Assembly: GCA_910578235.1 (NCBI GenBank) | Contig: CAJTPP010000103.1 | Coordinates: 1-5,658, forward strand | DNA length: 5,658 nucleotides | Reading direction: 5' to 3' | From: an uncultured Clostridia bacterium | Lineage (GTDB): Bacteria; Bacillota; Clostridia; UBA1381 | Part shown: positions 1 to 5,444 of the stretch, piece after piece | Layout of the letters: each line of letters starts with the position of its first letter | Numbering within the stretch: position 1 is the stretch's first letter | Made by a program: the position numbers and the translations under genes | The notes under the pieces: generated by a model | The model's database searches: none | The model's input: only the letters and a program-made list of their open reading frames with translations | What the model was told of the DNA's origin: nothing

Positions 1-1
1 T

Positions 2-130
2 TATATTAAAAAAATATCTGCTAAATCTATTGTAATGCGAGAATATAATCACGATATTCCCGTAGGCAGCCCATATATGAAAGACTTAAAAAGACGCGTA
101 ATGTTATTTGAAGAAAGGAAACATTTGTAA
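2..130 (+). CDS. LytTR-family response regulator, C-terminal fragment (AgrA-like)
   Basis: Only the last 42 codons are present; the gene begins left of the window. The residues (YIKKISAKSIVMREYN, then IPVGSPYMKDLKRRV) match the end of a LytTR DNA-binding domain, where a final strand and helix with an I-P-V-x-x-x-Y-x-x-x-L-K pattern are typical. Proteins of this family are usually cytoplasmic response regulators with an N-terminal receiver domain and a LytTR domain that binds paired direct repeats upstream of target promoters. The TAA stop shares one base with the ATG of the kinase gene, so the two are translationally coupled and almost certainly form a cognate pair. The receiver domain is not visible, so a stand-alone LytTR protein is possible but less likely. 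Confidence 0.85.
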   Translation, partial: YIKKISAKSIVMREYNHDIPVGSPYMKDLKRRVMLFEERKHL

Positions 131-1428
131 TGAATTTATACGGAATTGTTAGTATATTAACAGGATTGTTTCAATCTATTATAGTTTTTATTTTCCTTGA
201 CAATTATATGGATAGACGCGTCATTATACCAAAATGGGGATATGCTGTTGGAATAATTGTTTTAGCCGCCGCTATGCAGTTAAGCAATCAACTATTTAAA
301 CATCATTATCTAAATTTACTCTGTATAGTAATTGCCATATTGATTATATCATTTTTATATGATACGGATATAAAAAGCCGTATCACATTGTCATTAGTGA
401 GCGTTCTTATAGCAACCTGTTCAGAAATAATAATATTGTTTATTATGTGTCTATTAAAAGGTATTGATACAACAGACGCATATATGAACCCACAATTAAA
501 AATAATGGGCACTGTATTATCCAAAACATTAAATTTAGCAATAATTAAGATTATATGTGTTCGTTCAAAAAGAAGTATAATAAAATTGCCTGTTTTTTAT
601 TGGTTGATGTATATAACCGTTTTTACTGTTTCGCTGTCGATAATATATTTAATTTTCAGCCGTCAGGACAGCAGTAATTATTTATATATAGCTGCGTTCT
701 GCGCGATAGGATTATTATATAGTGTCTTAATAACTTTATATTTGTATGAACGTATGGCGGTACAAGCTGAAAAACTAAAAGAAAATGAGTTGTTGGAACA
801 GCAGTTTAAAGCGCAGGTAAATCACTTGAAAGAGTTGGTGCTGGAGCAAGAACAAATAAGTACATATCACGATATGTCAAATCATATCTTGTCGTTAAAA
901 TCTTATCTTGACAGCCGCAATTATGAGGAGGGCAATAATTATCTTGCAAAACTGATACAAAAAACAGATTTGTATTCTGATATAATAGATACGGGAAATA
1001 CAGTTATAGACGCAATTATCACAGCGAAAAGAAATCTTGCACGTAAGAATGATATTAAGTTTTCAGCAGATTTGCAAATACCGGAAAGTTTATTGCTTGA
1101 CGCTTCGGATTGTTGCGTAATATTAGGTAACGCCTTAGACAATGCTATTGAAGCCTGCGAAAAAATAACAGGCGAAAAATATATAGATATGCGTATGATA
1201 TATCACAATAATTCTTTAAGCTGTAAAATTACAAACCCTGCGCCGGAAGAATGTAAATATAATCCTCAATTAAAAACAACTAAGACCGACACCCAAAATC
1301 ACGGAATAGGAACAAAAAACATTAAAAGAACATTAGAAAAGTATAAAAACACATATAGAATGGAGTATGACAAAGGCGAGTTTGTTTTTTCGTTTATACT
1401 CTATGATATTTTTGTAAAACCGGAATAA
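130..1428 (+). CDS. AgrC-like sensor histidine kinase (GHKL ATPase)
   Basis: A 432-residue membrane kinase that should sense an extracellular signal, in this family often a peptide, and phosphorylate the LytTR regulator encoded just upstream. Residues 4-206 hold six or seven hydrophobic segments (about 4-23, 37-50, 59-77, 86-109, 124-143, 154-176, 184-206). A charged, probably coiled-coil linker follows (about 207-243). The phosphoacceptor box is YHDMSNH with His247. The ATPase part shows an N box, GNALDNAIEAC (Asn334, Asn338), and a G box, HGIGTKNIK (391-399), as in AgrC-type HATPase_c_5 kinases. Length is normal for AgrC. The start is supported by an upstream GAAAGGA and the one-base overlap with the regulator gene. 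The actual signal is unknown: no agrB/agrD-like genes are visible here. Confidence 0.9.
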   Translation: MNLYGIVSILTGLFQSIIVFIFLDNYMDRRVIIPKWGYAVGIIVLAAAMQLSNQLFKHHYLNLLCIVIAILIISFLYDTDIKSRITLSLVSVLIATCSEIIILFIMCLLKGIDTTDAYMNPQLKIMGTVLSKTLNLAIIKIICVRSKRSIIKLPVFYWLMYITVFTVSLSIIYLIFSRQDSSNYLYIAAFCAIGLLYSVLITLYLYERMAVQAEKLKENELLEQQFKAQVNHLKELVLEQEQISTYHDMSNHILSLKSYLDSRNYEEGNNYLAKLIQKTDLYSDIIDTGNTVIDAIITAKRNLARKNDIKFSADLQIPESLLLDASDCCVILGNALDNAIEACEKITGEKYIDMRMIYHNNSLSCKITNPAPEECKYNPQLKTTKTDTQNHGIGTKNIKRTLEKYKNTYRMEYDKGEFVFSFILYDIFVKPE

Positions 1429-1437
1429 AGAATATAT

Positions 1438-1473
1438 AAACACGAGAACTGACTGTTTTCGTGTTTATTTTTA
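1438..1473 (+). terminator. Intrinsic terminator of the two-component operon
   Basis: A 12-bp stem (AAACACGAGAAC paired with GTTTTCGTGTTT, one G-T wobble) closes a 5-base loop and runs into ATTTTTA. It starts 9 bases after the kinase stop codon, so the two-component operon should end here and the next gene needs its own promoter. Confidence 0.85.
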
Positions 1474-1474
1474 T

Positions 1475-1510
1475 GGAGTTCACGCTATCAAAACGGGGAG
1501 TTCACGCTAT
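1475..1510 (+). promoter_or_regulatory. Paired direct repeats, probable LytTR regulator binding site
   Basis: The 14-mer GGAGTTCACGCTAT occurs twice without a mismatch, at 1475-1488 and 1497-1510, so the starts are 22 bp apart (two helical turns). LytTR regulators (AgrA, PlnC, VirR) are known to bind two 9-bp imperfect direct repeats about 12-13 bp apart. Taking GGAGTTCAC as the 9-mer, the gap is 13 bp and the central AGTTNA agrees with the published consensus core; the outer bases do not. The position, between the terminator of a LytTR operon and a TATAAT box lacking a good -35, fits an activator site for the secreted-protein gene. That the neighbouring regulator is the one that binds is inference. 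Confidence 0.7.
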
Positions 1511-1515
1511 ATATA

Positions 1516-1544
1516 TAGATTTTAACTAAGATTAGAGTTATAAT
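1516..1544 (+). promoter_or_regulatory. Probable activator-dependent promoter of the GLUG protein gene
   Basis: A perfect TATAAT lies at 1539-1544. At a 17-bp spacing the -35 position holds only TAGATT (1516-1521), a poor match to TTGACA. The direct repeats end 28 bases upstream of the -10, where an activator could replace the missing -35 contact. The transcript would have a leader of roughly 65 bases before the ATG. Confidence 0.55.
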
Positions 1545-1615
1545 TTTTTTAAATATGCGAAAATTTTTTATATGAACTTTTACGCTATTGTTATAACTTT
1601 GAGGGAGGTACATTT

Positions 1616-4504
1616 ATGAAAAAACTAATTTCACTATTCACAACACTTTGTATTGTATTTGGGGTGTTTGGCACATTTACAGTCTTTGCCGAAGAAACAG
1701 CGGCGGATATTACGGAAATATCCACGCTTGCAGAGCTTGAAGCATTCCGAGATGATGTAAACAGCGGCAATACATACGAGGGTAAAACCGTTAAACTCAC
1801 CGCCGATATTGATATGTCGGAAAAATACGGCGAGGGCAAGGAAAGCTGGACGCCGATTGGTACACTTAATTGGCAAGCAGAGATAAAAGATAATCTGTTT
1901 TGCGGAACCTTTGACGGCAACGGGCATAAAATTCAAAATTTGTATATTTGTAAAAGTTCTGAAAATATAGGATTATTTTGTGAAAACTCAGGTACAATTA
2001 AAAATCTTGAAATTGCAAGCGGCACAGTTATGGGCGCTCGATGTGTCGGAGGTGTGGTGGGATATAACGAGGGAACGGTGGAAAACTGTCATAACGCTAT
2101 CCCTGTTGCGTATGCAGGAACATCGAGAGTACACTCTTTCGGGGGTATAGTGGGATATAACGGCGGCGGTACAATAAAAAATTGCCGTAACAGCGGTAAT
2201 ATTTTAGGAGGAGGTATTGTCGGCGGCATAGTCGGATGGGGATATAACGGCATAGTGGAAAATTGCTGTAACACAGGCAACGTACAGGCGAAAAGAAAGC
2301 AGTCAATGACAGGAGGAATAGTTGGACTTAATCACAGCAAAGTAAAAGATTGCTGTAACAGCGGTAATATCGGTAATGACGGTATCAGTGAGGTCGGCGG
2401 CATAGCCGGATGTAACGTCTATGGTTCAAGAGCAGAATCAGGAATAGTGGAAAACTGCTATAACATAGGAGATGTTTCAGGCGACAGCGATATTGGCGGC
2501 ATAGTTGGAGAAAATGGACTAATATCGGACAATAAAGGTAAGGAAGGCATAATAAAAAATTGTTACAATACAGGTGCGGTTTCGGGTAATTCATATATAG
2601 GCGGCATAGTTGGAAGTGTTGACACTAATGACAGCGAGGAAAAAATTATTGTTGCTAAGCTGCAAAATTGCTATAATATCGGTACTGTAAGCGGAACAGA
2701 ATATACAGACGGTATAAGTGCAGTTGATGAGGGTTATGTTGAAATAACAAGCTGCTATTATCTTGACGCTTGTATATCAGGCCAGCAATCCGAAACAGCC
2801 GTACTTACAACAGAACAATTTGCGGATAAATCAAATTTCACAAATTGGGATTTTGAAACAGCATGGAAAATGGACGAAACGCTCGGCAGACCTGTCTTGA
2901 GGTCAAATGCGGAAGATACTGACGAGGTTATAGAAATATCCACGCTTGAAGAACTTGAAGCGTTCCGAGATGATGTAAACAGCGGTAATACATACGAGGG
3001 TAAAACCGTCAAGCTGACCGCCGATATTGATATGTCGGAAAAATACGGCGAGGGTAAATTATCGTGGAAGCCGATTAGTAATAACAACCTCATTCCCTTT
3101 ATCGGTACTTTTGATGGCTGTTTCCACAAAATAACGGGCTTATATTTTAACACAGGATTATCAGGACTATTTATGTTTAACAACGGAACAATACAAAATG
3201 TTTCCGTCAGCGGTGATGTCGTATGTGAGAGTGGCGGAGGAATAGTTGGAGAGAATTATGGAAGAATAAGCCGCTGCTCTTTTTCAGGAAGCATTACAGG
3301 CGGCGTACATCTTGGAGGGATTGCAGGTGCAAATATGGTTATAGATGAGGGTACAGGGATTTTTGATTGCTATAATACTGCAACGGTTACTTCAAATGAG
3401 GGAGTTGTAGGCGGAATAGCAGGATTAACGGGCAGGATAGAGCGTTGCTATAATATAGGCAGTGTAAGTGCTAATGATATGTTTGCAAGCGTTGGCGCAG
3501 GTGACGGTCCAATAATAGATTGCTATTATCTTGAAGGCACATCGGATAAAGGATGGTATATAGAATATGAAGGAGTCACTGACACCACTACTGCGCTTAC
3601 ATCAGAGCAGTTTGCGGACAAGTCAAATTTCACGAATTGGGATTTTGACACTGTATGGAAAATGGACGCAACGCTCGGTAGACCTGTTTTGCGGTCAGGT
3701 ACAGAAGAACCGCCTATTGAAACACATACACATACACTTGTATATCACTCAGCAGTAGCCGCAACCTGTACAGAAACAGGTACAGATGAATATTGGAAAT
3801 GCGAGGGTACAGACGCTTGTAATAAAATGTTCTCGGACGCAAACGGCACAACGGAAATTACGGAAATTCCCACAACAGCCGCAACAGGTCATACGGAGGT
3901 AACAGACGCGGCGATTGCGGCGACTTGTGAAACTGACGGTAAAACAGTGGGTAGTCATTGCAGCGTATGTAACACGGTTATTACAGAGCAGACAATAATA
4001 CCAAAATTAAATCATAATTGGAGTGCGTGGAGCATTACCACAGAGCCGACATTTGACGTAACAGGAAAAGCAGAGCGTATTTGCGGAAATGATAACACGC
4101 ACAAAGAAATTGTTGATTTGCCGATTTTAACCGATACAAAGGTATGGACGGAGGACTTAAAAATTGAGCCTACTGAAACAGAAAAAGGTTCGGTAACTTA
4201 TACCTCACAATATGGAAATGTAACAATAATAATTCCTGCATTAAATCCCGAATATGATTATATCATAAAGTACGAAAATGGAAAAGCGGTTGTAACTGTT
4301 CCGAAAGACAATACATATACGGTAATATTTGCGTCGTATGATAACGGCAGATTGTTAAGCGTCAACGCGCAGGATATACCACTTGTAAAGGGTGAAAATT
4401 CGCCTATATCCCTGCAAAACTTTAACGCAAACGGTAAAGTCAAGGTTATGCTTTGGGATAGCTTAAAGGGAATGAAGCCGCTTTGTGCAGCAGACGGAAA
4501 TTAA
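1616..4504 (+). CDS. Large secreted GLUG-repeat protein, putative adhesin
   Basis: A 962-residue exported protein with no recognisable enzyme motif. GGGAGG lies 7 bases before the ATG. Residues 1-25 form a signal peptide: MKK, a hydrophobic core, then TVFA before EE (likely cleavage after Ala25). Two related modules follow. Module 1 spans about 34-430 and module 2 about 440-694; each opens with a nearly identical 42-residue block and closes with a nearly identical 34-residue block. Between these blocks are GLUG repeats, GG(I/V)(V/A)G...(N/D)C(Y/C)N-(T/I)G-x-V-S-G: about seven in module 1 and three in module 2, probably stacking as a beta-helix. Residues 704-838 carry three decaying cysteine repeats. 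The last 120 or so residues end in a beta-rich segment with VKVMLWDSLKGMKPL, a tail style seen on other clostridial secreted proteins. No LPxTG, SLH, dockerin or C-terminal membrane segment is seen. GLUG proteins are often adhesins or protease-linked; adhesion here is inferred. Base composition is visibly more GC-rich than the kinase gene. Confidence 0.85.
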   Translation: MKKLISLFTTLCIVFGVFGTFTVFAEETAADITEISTLAELEAFRDDVNSGNTYEGKTVKLTADIDMSEKYGEGKESWTPIGTLNWQAEIKDNLFCGTFDGNGHKIQNLYICKSSENIGLFCENSGTIKNLEIASGTVMGARCVGGVVGYNEGTVENCHNAIPVAYAGTSRVHSFGGIVGYNGGGTIKNCRNSGNILGGGIVGGIVGWGYNGIVENCCNTGNVQAKRKQSMTGGIVGLNHSKVKDCCNSGNIGNDGISEVGGIAGCNVYGSRAESGIVENCYNIGDVSGDSDIGGIVGENGLISDNKGKEGIIKNCYNTGAVSGNSYIGGIVGSVDTNDSEEKIIVAKLQNCYNIGTVSGTEYTDGISAVDEGYVEITSCYYLDACISGQQSETAVLTTEQFADKSNFTNWDFETAWKMDETLGRPVLRSNAEDTDEVIEISTLEELEAFRDDVNSGNTYEGKTVKLTADIDMSEKYGEGKLSWKPISNNNLIPFIGTFDGCFHKITGLYFNTGLSGLFMFNNGTIQNVSVSGDVVCESGGGIVGENYGRISRCSFSGSITGGVHLGGIAGANMVIDEGTGIFDCYNTATVTSNEGVVGGIAGLTGRIERCYNIGSVSANDMFASVGAGDGPIIDCYYLEGTSDKGWYIEYEGVTDTTTALTSEQFADKSNFTNWDFDTVWKMDATLGRPVLRSGTEEPPIETHTHTLVYHSAVAATCTETGTDEYWKCEGTDACNKMFSDANGTTEITEIPTTAATGHTEVTDAAIAATCETDGKTVGSHCSVCNTVITEQTIIPKLNHNWSAWSITTEPTFDVTGKAERICGNDNTHKEIVDLPILTDTKVWTEDLKIEPTETEKGSVTYTSQYGNVTIIIPALNPEYDYIIKYENGKAVVTVPKDNTYTVIFASYDNGRLLSVNAQDIPLVKGENSPISLQNFNANGKVKVMLWDSLKGMKPLCAADGN
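1715..1840 (+). repeat. Module-opening repeat, copy 1
   Basis: Encodes residues 34-75 of the GLUG protein (starting EISTLAELEAFRDD). The same 42-residue block recurs 406 codons later with a single amino-acid change (Ala to Glu at the sixth position), while the DNA differs at about nine positions, nearly all silent. Confidence 0.9.
1967..2695 (+). repeat. GLUG repeat array, module 1
   Basis: Residues 118-360. After an opening IGLFCENSGTIKNL unit come about seven units of roughly 22-35 residues, each with GG(I/V)(V/A)G followed by (N/D)C(H/R/C/Y)N and usually SG or VSG. The conserved NC dipeptide would stack as a ladder on one face of a beta-helix. Some units carry inserts between the two motifs (for example SDNKGKEG), suggesting loops. 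Confidence 0.8.
2804..2905 (+). repeat. Module-closing repeat, copy 1
   Basis: Encodes residues 397-430 (LTTEQFADKSNFTNWDFE, then a segment ending GRPVLRS). A matching block lies 264 codons later. It marks the end of the first GLUG module; similar Phe/Trp-containing closers are common after GLUG repeat arrays. Confidence 0.9.
2933..3058 (+). repeat. Module-opening repeat, copy 2
   Basis: Encodes residues 440-481 (starting EISTLEELEAFRDD), the second copy of the 126-bp block at 1715-1840. Differences are concentrated at third codon positions, for example GTT-AAA-CTC against GTC-AAG-CTG. Confidence 0.9.
3161..3472 (+). repeat. GLUG repeat array, module 2
   Basis: Residues 516-619. An opening SGLFMFNNGTIQNV unit is followed by three units (GGGIVGENYGRISRCS, LGGIAGANM with an insert ending FDCYN, and VGGIAGLTGRIERCYN). 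The architecture is the same as module 1 but shorter and more diverged. Confidence 0.75.
3596..3697 (+). repeat. Module-closing repeat, copy 2
   Basis: Encodes residues 661-694 (LTSEQFADKSNFTNWDFD, then a segment ending GRPVLRS), the second copy of 2804-2905. The spacing between copies is 264 codons against 406 for the opening block, so module 2 is about 140 residues shorter, matching its fewer GLUG repeats. Confidence 0.9.
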
Positions 4505-4527
4505 CAGCAGAATAACATAAACTGATT

Positions 4528-4556
4528 GGGGGCGGTTTTCCGTCCCCTTATTTGTT
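4528..4556 (+). terminator. Intrinsic terminator of the GLUG protein gene
   Basis: GGGGGCGG pairs with CCGTCCCC (8 bp with one G-T wobble) around a TTTT loop, followed by TTATTTGTT. It lies 23 bases after the stop codon, so the GLUG gene is probably transcribed alone. Confidence 0.85.
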
Positions 4557-4720
4557 ACGGTGATGAATAATGAAAGGAAGTACAGCATATAAATTATACA
4601 TAAGACAAAAGAAAATAAAACAGTGCATTAAAAAAGCATGTCGGATTTTGCGAAAAAAATCATAGTCCGAAAAGGCAGTTTTTTACCCACAGTTGCGAAA
4701 TTTGTTAAATATTTACATTT

Positions 4721-4816
4721 TAACGGATATTGCGTTACATTATGCGTTTTAAAGGCGCATAATGTAACGCTATTTTTTTGTATATCAAAAAAATGGTATA
4801 AGCCCCCTATCCGTTA
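4721..4816. repeat. Outer 9-bp inverted repeat enclosing a terminator hairpin
   Basis: TAACGGATA at 4721-4729 and its exact reverse complement TATCCGTTA at 4808-4816 flank the 15-bp hairpin at 4732-4770. Read as RNA this gives a closing helix around an inner hairpin; read as DNA it is a nested palindrome. The function is unknown. The 4557-4875 stretch around it holds no gene I can support. Confidence 0.5.
4732..4779 (+). terminator. Strong intrinsic terminator in the intergenic region
   Basis: GCGTTACATTATGCG (4732-4746) and its exact complement CGCATAATGTAACGC (4756-4770) form a perfect 15-bp stem with a 9-base loop, followed by TA and seven T (4773-4779). The T run is on the + strand side only. 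It lies about 200 bases beyond the GLUG gene terminator, so it either backs that one up, ends an unrecognised small RNA, or acts as an attenuator before the genes at 4876 onwards. Confidence 0.85.
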
Positions 4817-4825
4817 CCCATAATG

Positions 4826-4863
4826 CCGATTTTGAATATTGACAACTCAAAATTCAAAGTCGG
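4826..4863 (+). promoter_or_regulatory. Leader hairpin touching the ribosome binding site of the small ORF
   Basis: CCGATTTTGAAT (4826-4837) pairs over 12 bp with ATTCAAAGTCGG (4852-4863, one G-T wobble). After an A-A mismatch the stem continues as TTGA/TCAA with a CAAC loop. The right arm ends on the first two G of the GGAGG ribosome binding site (4862-4866), so folding could limit translation of the small ORF at 4876. Pairing is seen in the sequence; the regulatory effect is inferred. Confidence 0.5.
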
Positions 4864-4875
4864 AGGTTATAAAAA

Positions 4876-5007
4876 ATGAAAAAAAATAAAAAATTTTCAA
4901 ATTTTTTTCAAGGAAATTTTGTAAATTCAAAAATTTTTTCGTTTAACATATATAGAGAGATAAATAAGGACGACAACTTCCAGATACAAAAGGAGGTTGC
5001 CGTATGA
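4876..5007 (+). CDS. Small 43-residue protein upstream of the sigma factor
   Basis: ATG at 4876 follows GGAGG (4862-4866) by 9 bases. The frame runs 43 codons and its TGA overlaps the ATG of the sigma factor gene (ATGA at 5004-5007), the arrangement of translationally coupled genes. The product starts MKKNKKFSNFFQGNFVNSK and ends NFQIQKEVAV: a basic, Phe/Asn/Lys-rich first half and a charged second half, with no membrane segment or known domain that I can name. Its codons are extremely A+T-rich, so some of its composition may just reflect the DNA. It may be a real small protein or a leader ORF whose translation opens the sigma factor's ribosome binding site. I do not recognise a family. Confidence 0.55.
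   Translation: MKKNKKFSNFFQGNFVNSKIFSFNIYREINKDDNFQIQKEVAV
4974..4999 (+). promoter_or_regulatory. Hairpin occluding the sigma factor ribosome binding site
   Basis: CAACTTCC (4974-4981) pairs with GGAGGTTG (4992-4999, one T-G wobble) around a 10-base loop. The right arm contains the GGAGG that serves the ATG at 5004. The hairpin lies inside the small ORF, so ribosomes finishing that ORF would melt it. This fits translational coupling; no experiment is implied. Confidence 0.5.
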
Positions 5008-5444
5008 ACCACGAAAATGATAAACGTATTTCAAATCAATTTTACAAATTTTGTACGCGACTTCTAAAAAACGAGATATACGATATTTGTCGAAAACAAA
5101 ATAAAGGACGAAAATATAAAAAAGATATTTTATTTTTGCCGCTTGATGATATTAAGCAAATAGGAATTTGCGACGATTATTTTTACGGTGAAAATAAATT
5201 TTATATAAATGGTGAAGCCGTTACAATTACGGATAATCGAATAGCAAGCGCAATCAGCAAATTATCAAAGAATAAACAAGATATTATCATTTTGGCATAT
5301 TTTATGGTAATGAATGATAGAGAAATAGGTGAATGTTTAAATCTAATTCAGCAAACTGTTTATTACCAGAGAATACAAGCCTTAAAACTATTGCGTGAAC
5401 AGCTACATAAGGAGGGTTTTGACTATGAGAGAAAAAACTATTAA
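5004..5444 (+). CDS. ICE-type sigma-70-like factor (Tn916 Orf7-like)
   Basis: A 146-residue cytoplasmic protein of the short sigma-70-like family carried by Tn916/Tn1549-type conjugative elements. The N-terminal part (about 10-60) has the family's FYKFCTRLLKNEIYDICRK helix and the LPLDD...DDYF segment. Residues about 79-135 are a region-4-like DNA-binding domain (ISKLSKNKQDIIILAYF, then the helix-turn-helix around MNDREIGECLNLIQQTVYYQR). A full region 2 for core polymerase and -10 binding is not evident, so it may act as a transcription regulator rather than a complete sigma factor. AAGGAGG lies 7 bases before the ATG. It overlaps the small ORF upstream by 4 bases and the helix-turn-helix gene downstream by 20 bases, so the three probably form one operon. 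In Tn916 the related gene precedes orf8, xis and int. Confidence 0.85.
   Translation: MNHENDKRISNQFYKFCTRLLKNEIYDICRKQNKGRKYKKDILFLPLDDIKQIGICDDYFYGENKFYINGEAVTITDNRIASAISKLSKNKQDIIILAYFMVMNDREIGECLNLIQQTVYYQRIQALKLLREQLHKEGFDYERKNY

Noticed and set aside
1967..2695. CRISPR or DNA-level tandem repeat array
   Set aside because: The periodicity is at protein level (GLUG units of varying length) with poorly matching DNA and no constant repeat-spacer lengths.
2758..3183. 141-codon minus-strand ORF inside the GLUG gene
   Set aside because: It lies wholly within a well-supported coding region, uses the repeated opener DNA in reverse, and has no ribosome binding site or recognisable domain. Other minus-strand frames inside the GLUG, kinase and sigma-like genes are rejected for the same reason.
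3725..4129. Cell-wall anchoring domain (LPxTG, SLH, choline-binding) in the GLUG protein C-terminus
   Set aside because: No LPxTG-like motif, no C-terminal hydrophobic segment with a basic tail, and no SLH or choline-binding repeat pattern is present.
4641..4670. TCGGA/TCCGA stem (4641-4645 with 4666-4670) followed by a T run near 4679 as an extra terminator
   Set aside because: Only five G/C-containing pairs around a large A-rich loop, and GATTTT/AAAATC competes for the same bases, so it is not convincing.
4638..4823. 61-codon + strand ORF across the intergenic hairpin
   Set aside because: No ribosome binding site before its ATG, and much of the frame is made by the two arms of the perfect terminator stem and its T run. 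The sequence is better explained as RNA structure.
4839..4873. TTGACA at 4839-4844 as a -35 with TATAAA at 4868-4873 as -10 for the small ORF
   Set aside because: The spacer would be 23 bases, far from 16-18, the start would fall at or after the ATG, and the TTGACA is part of the inner stem and loop of the 4826-4863 hairpin.
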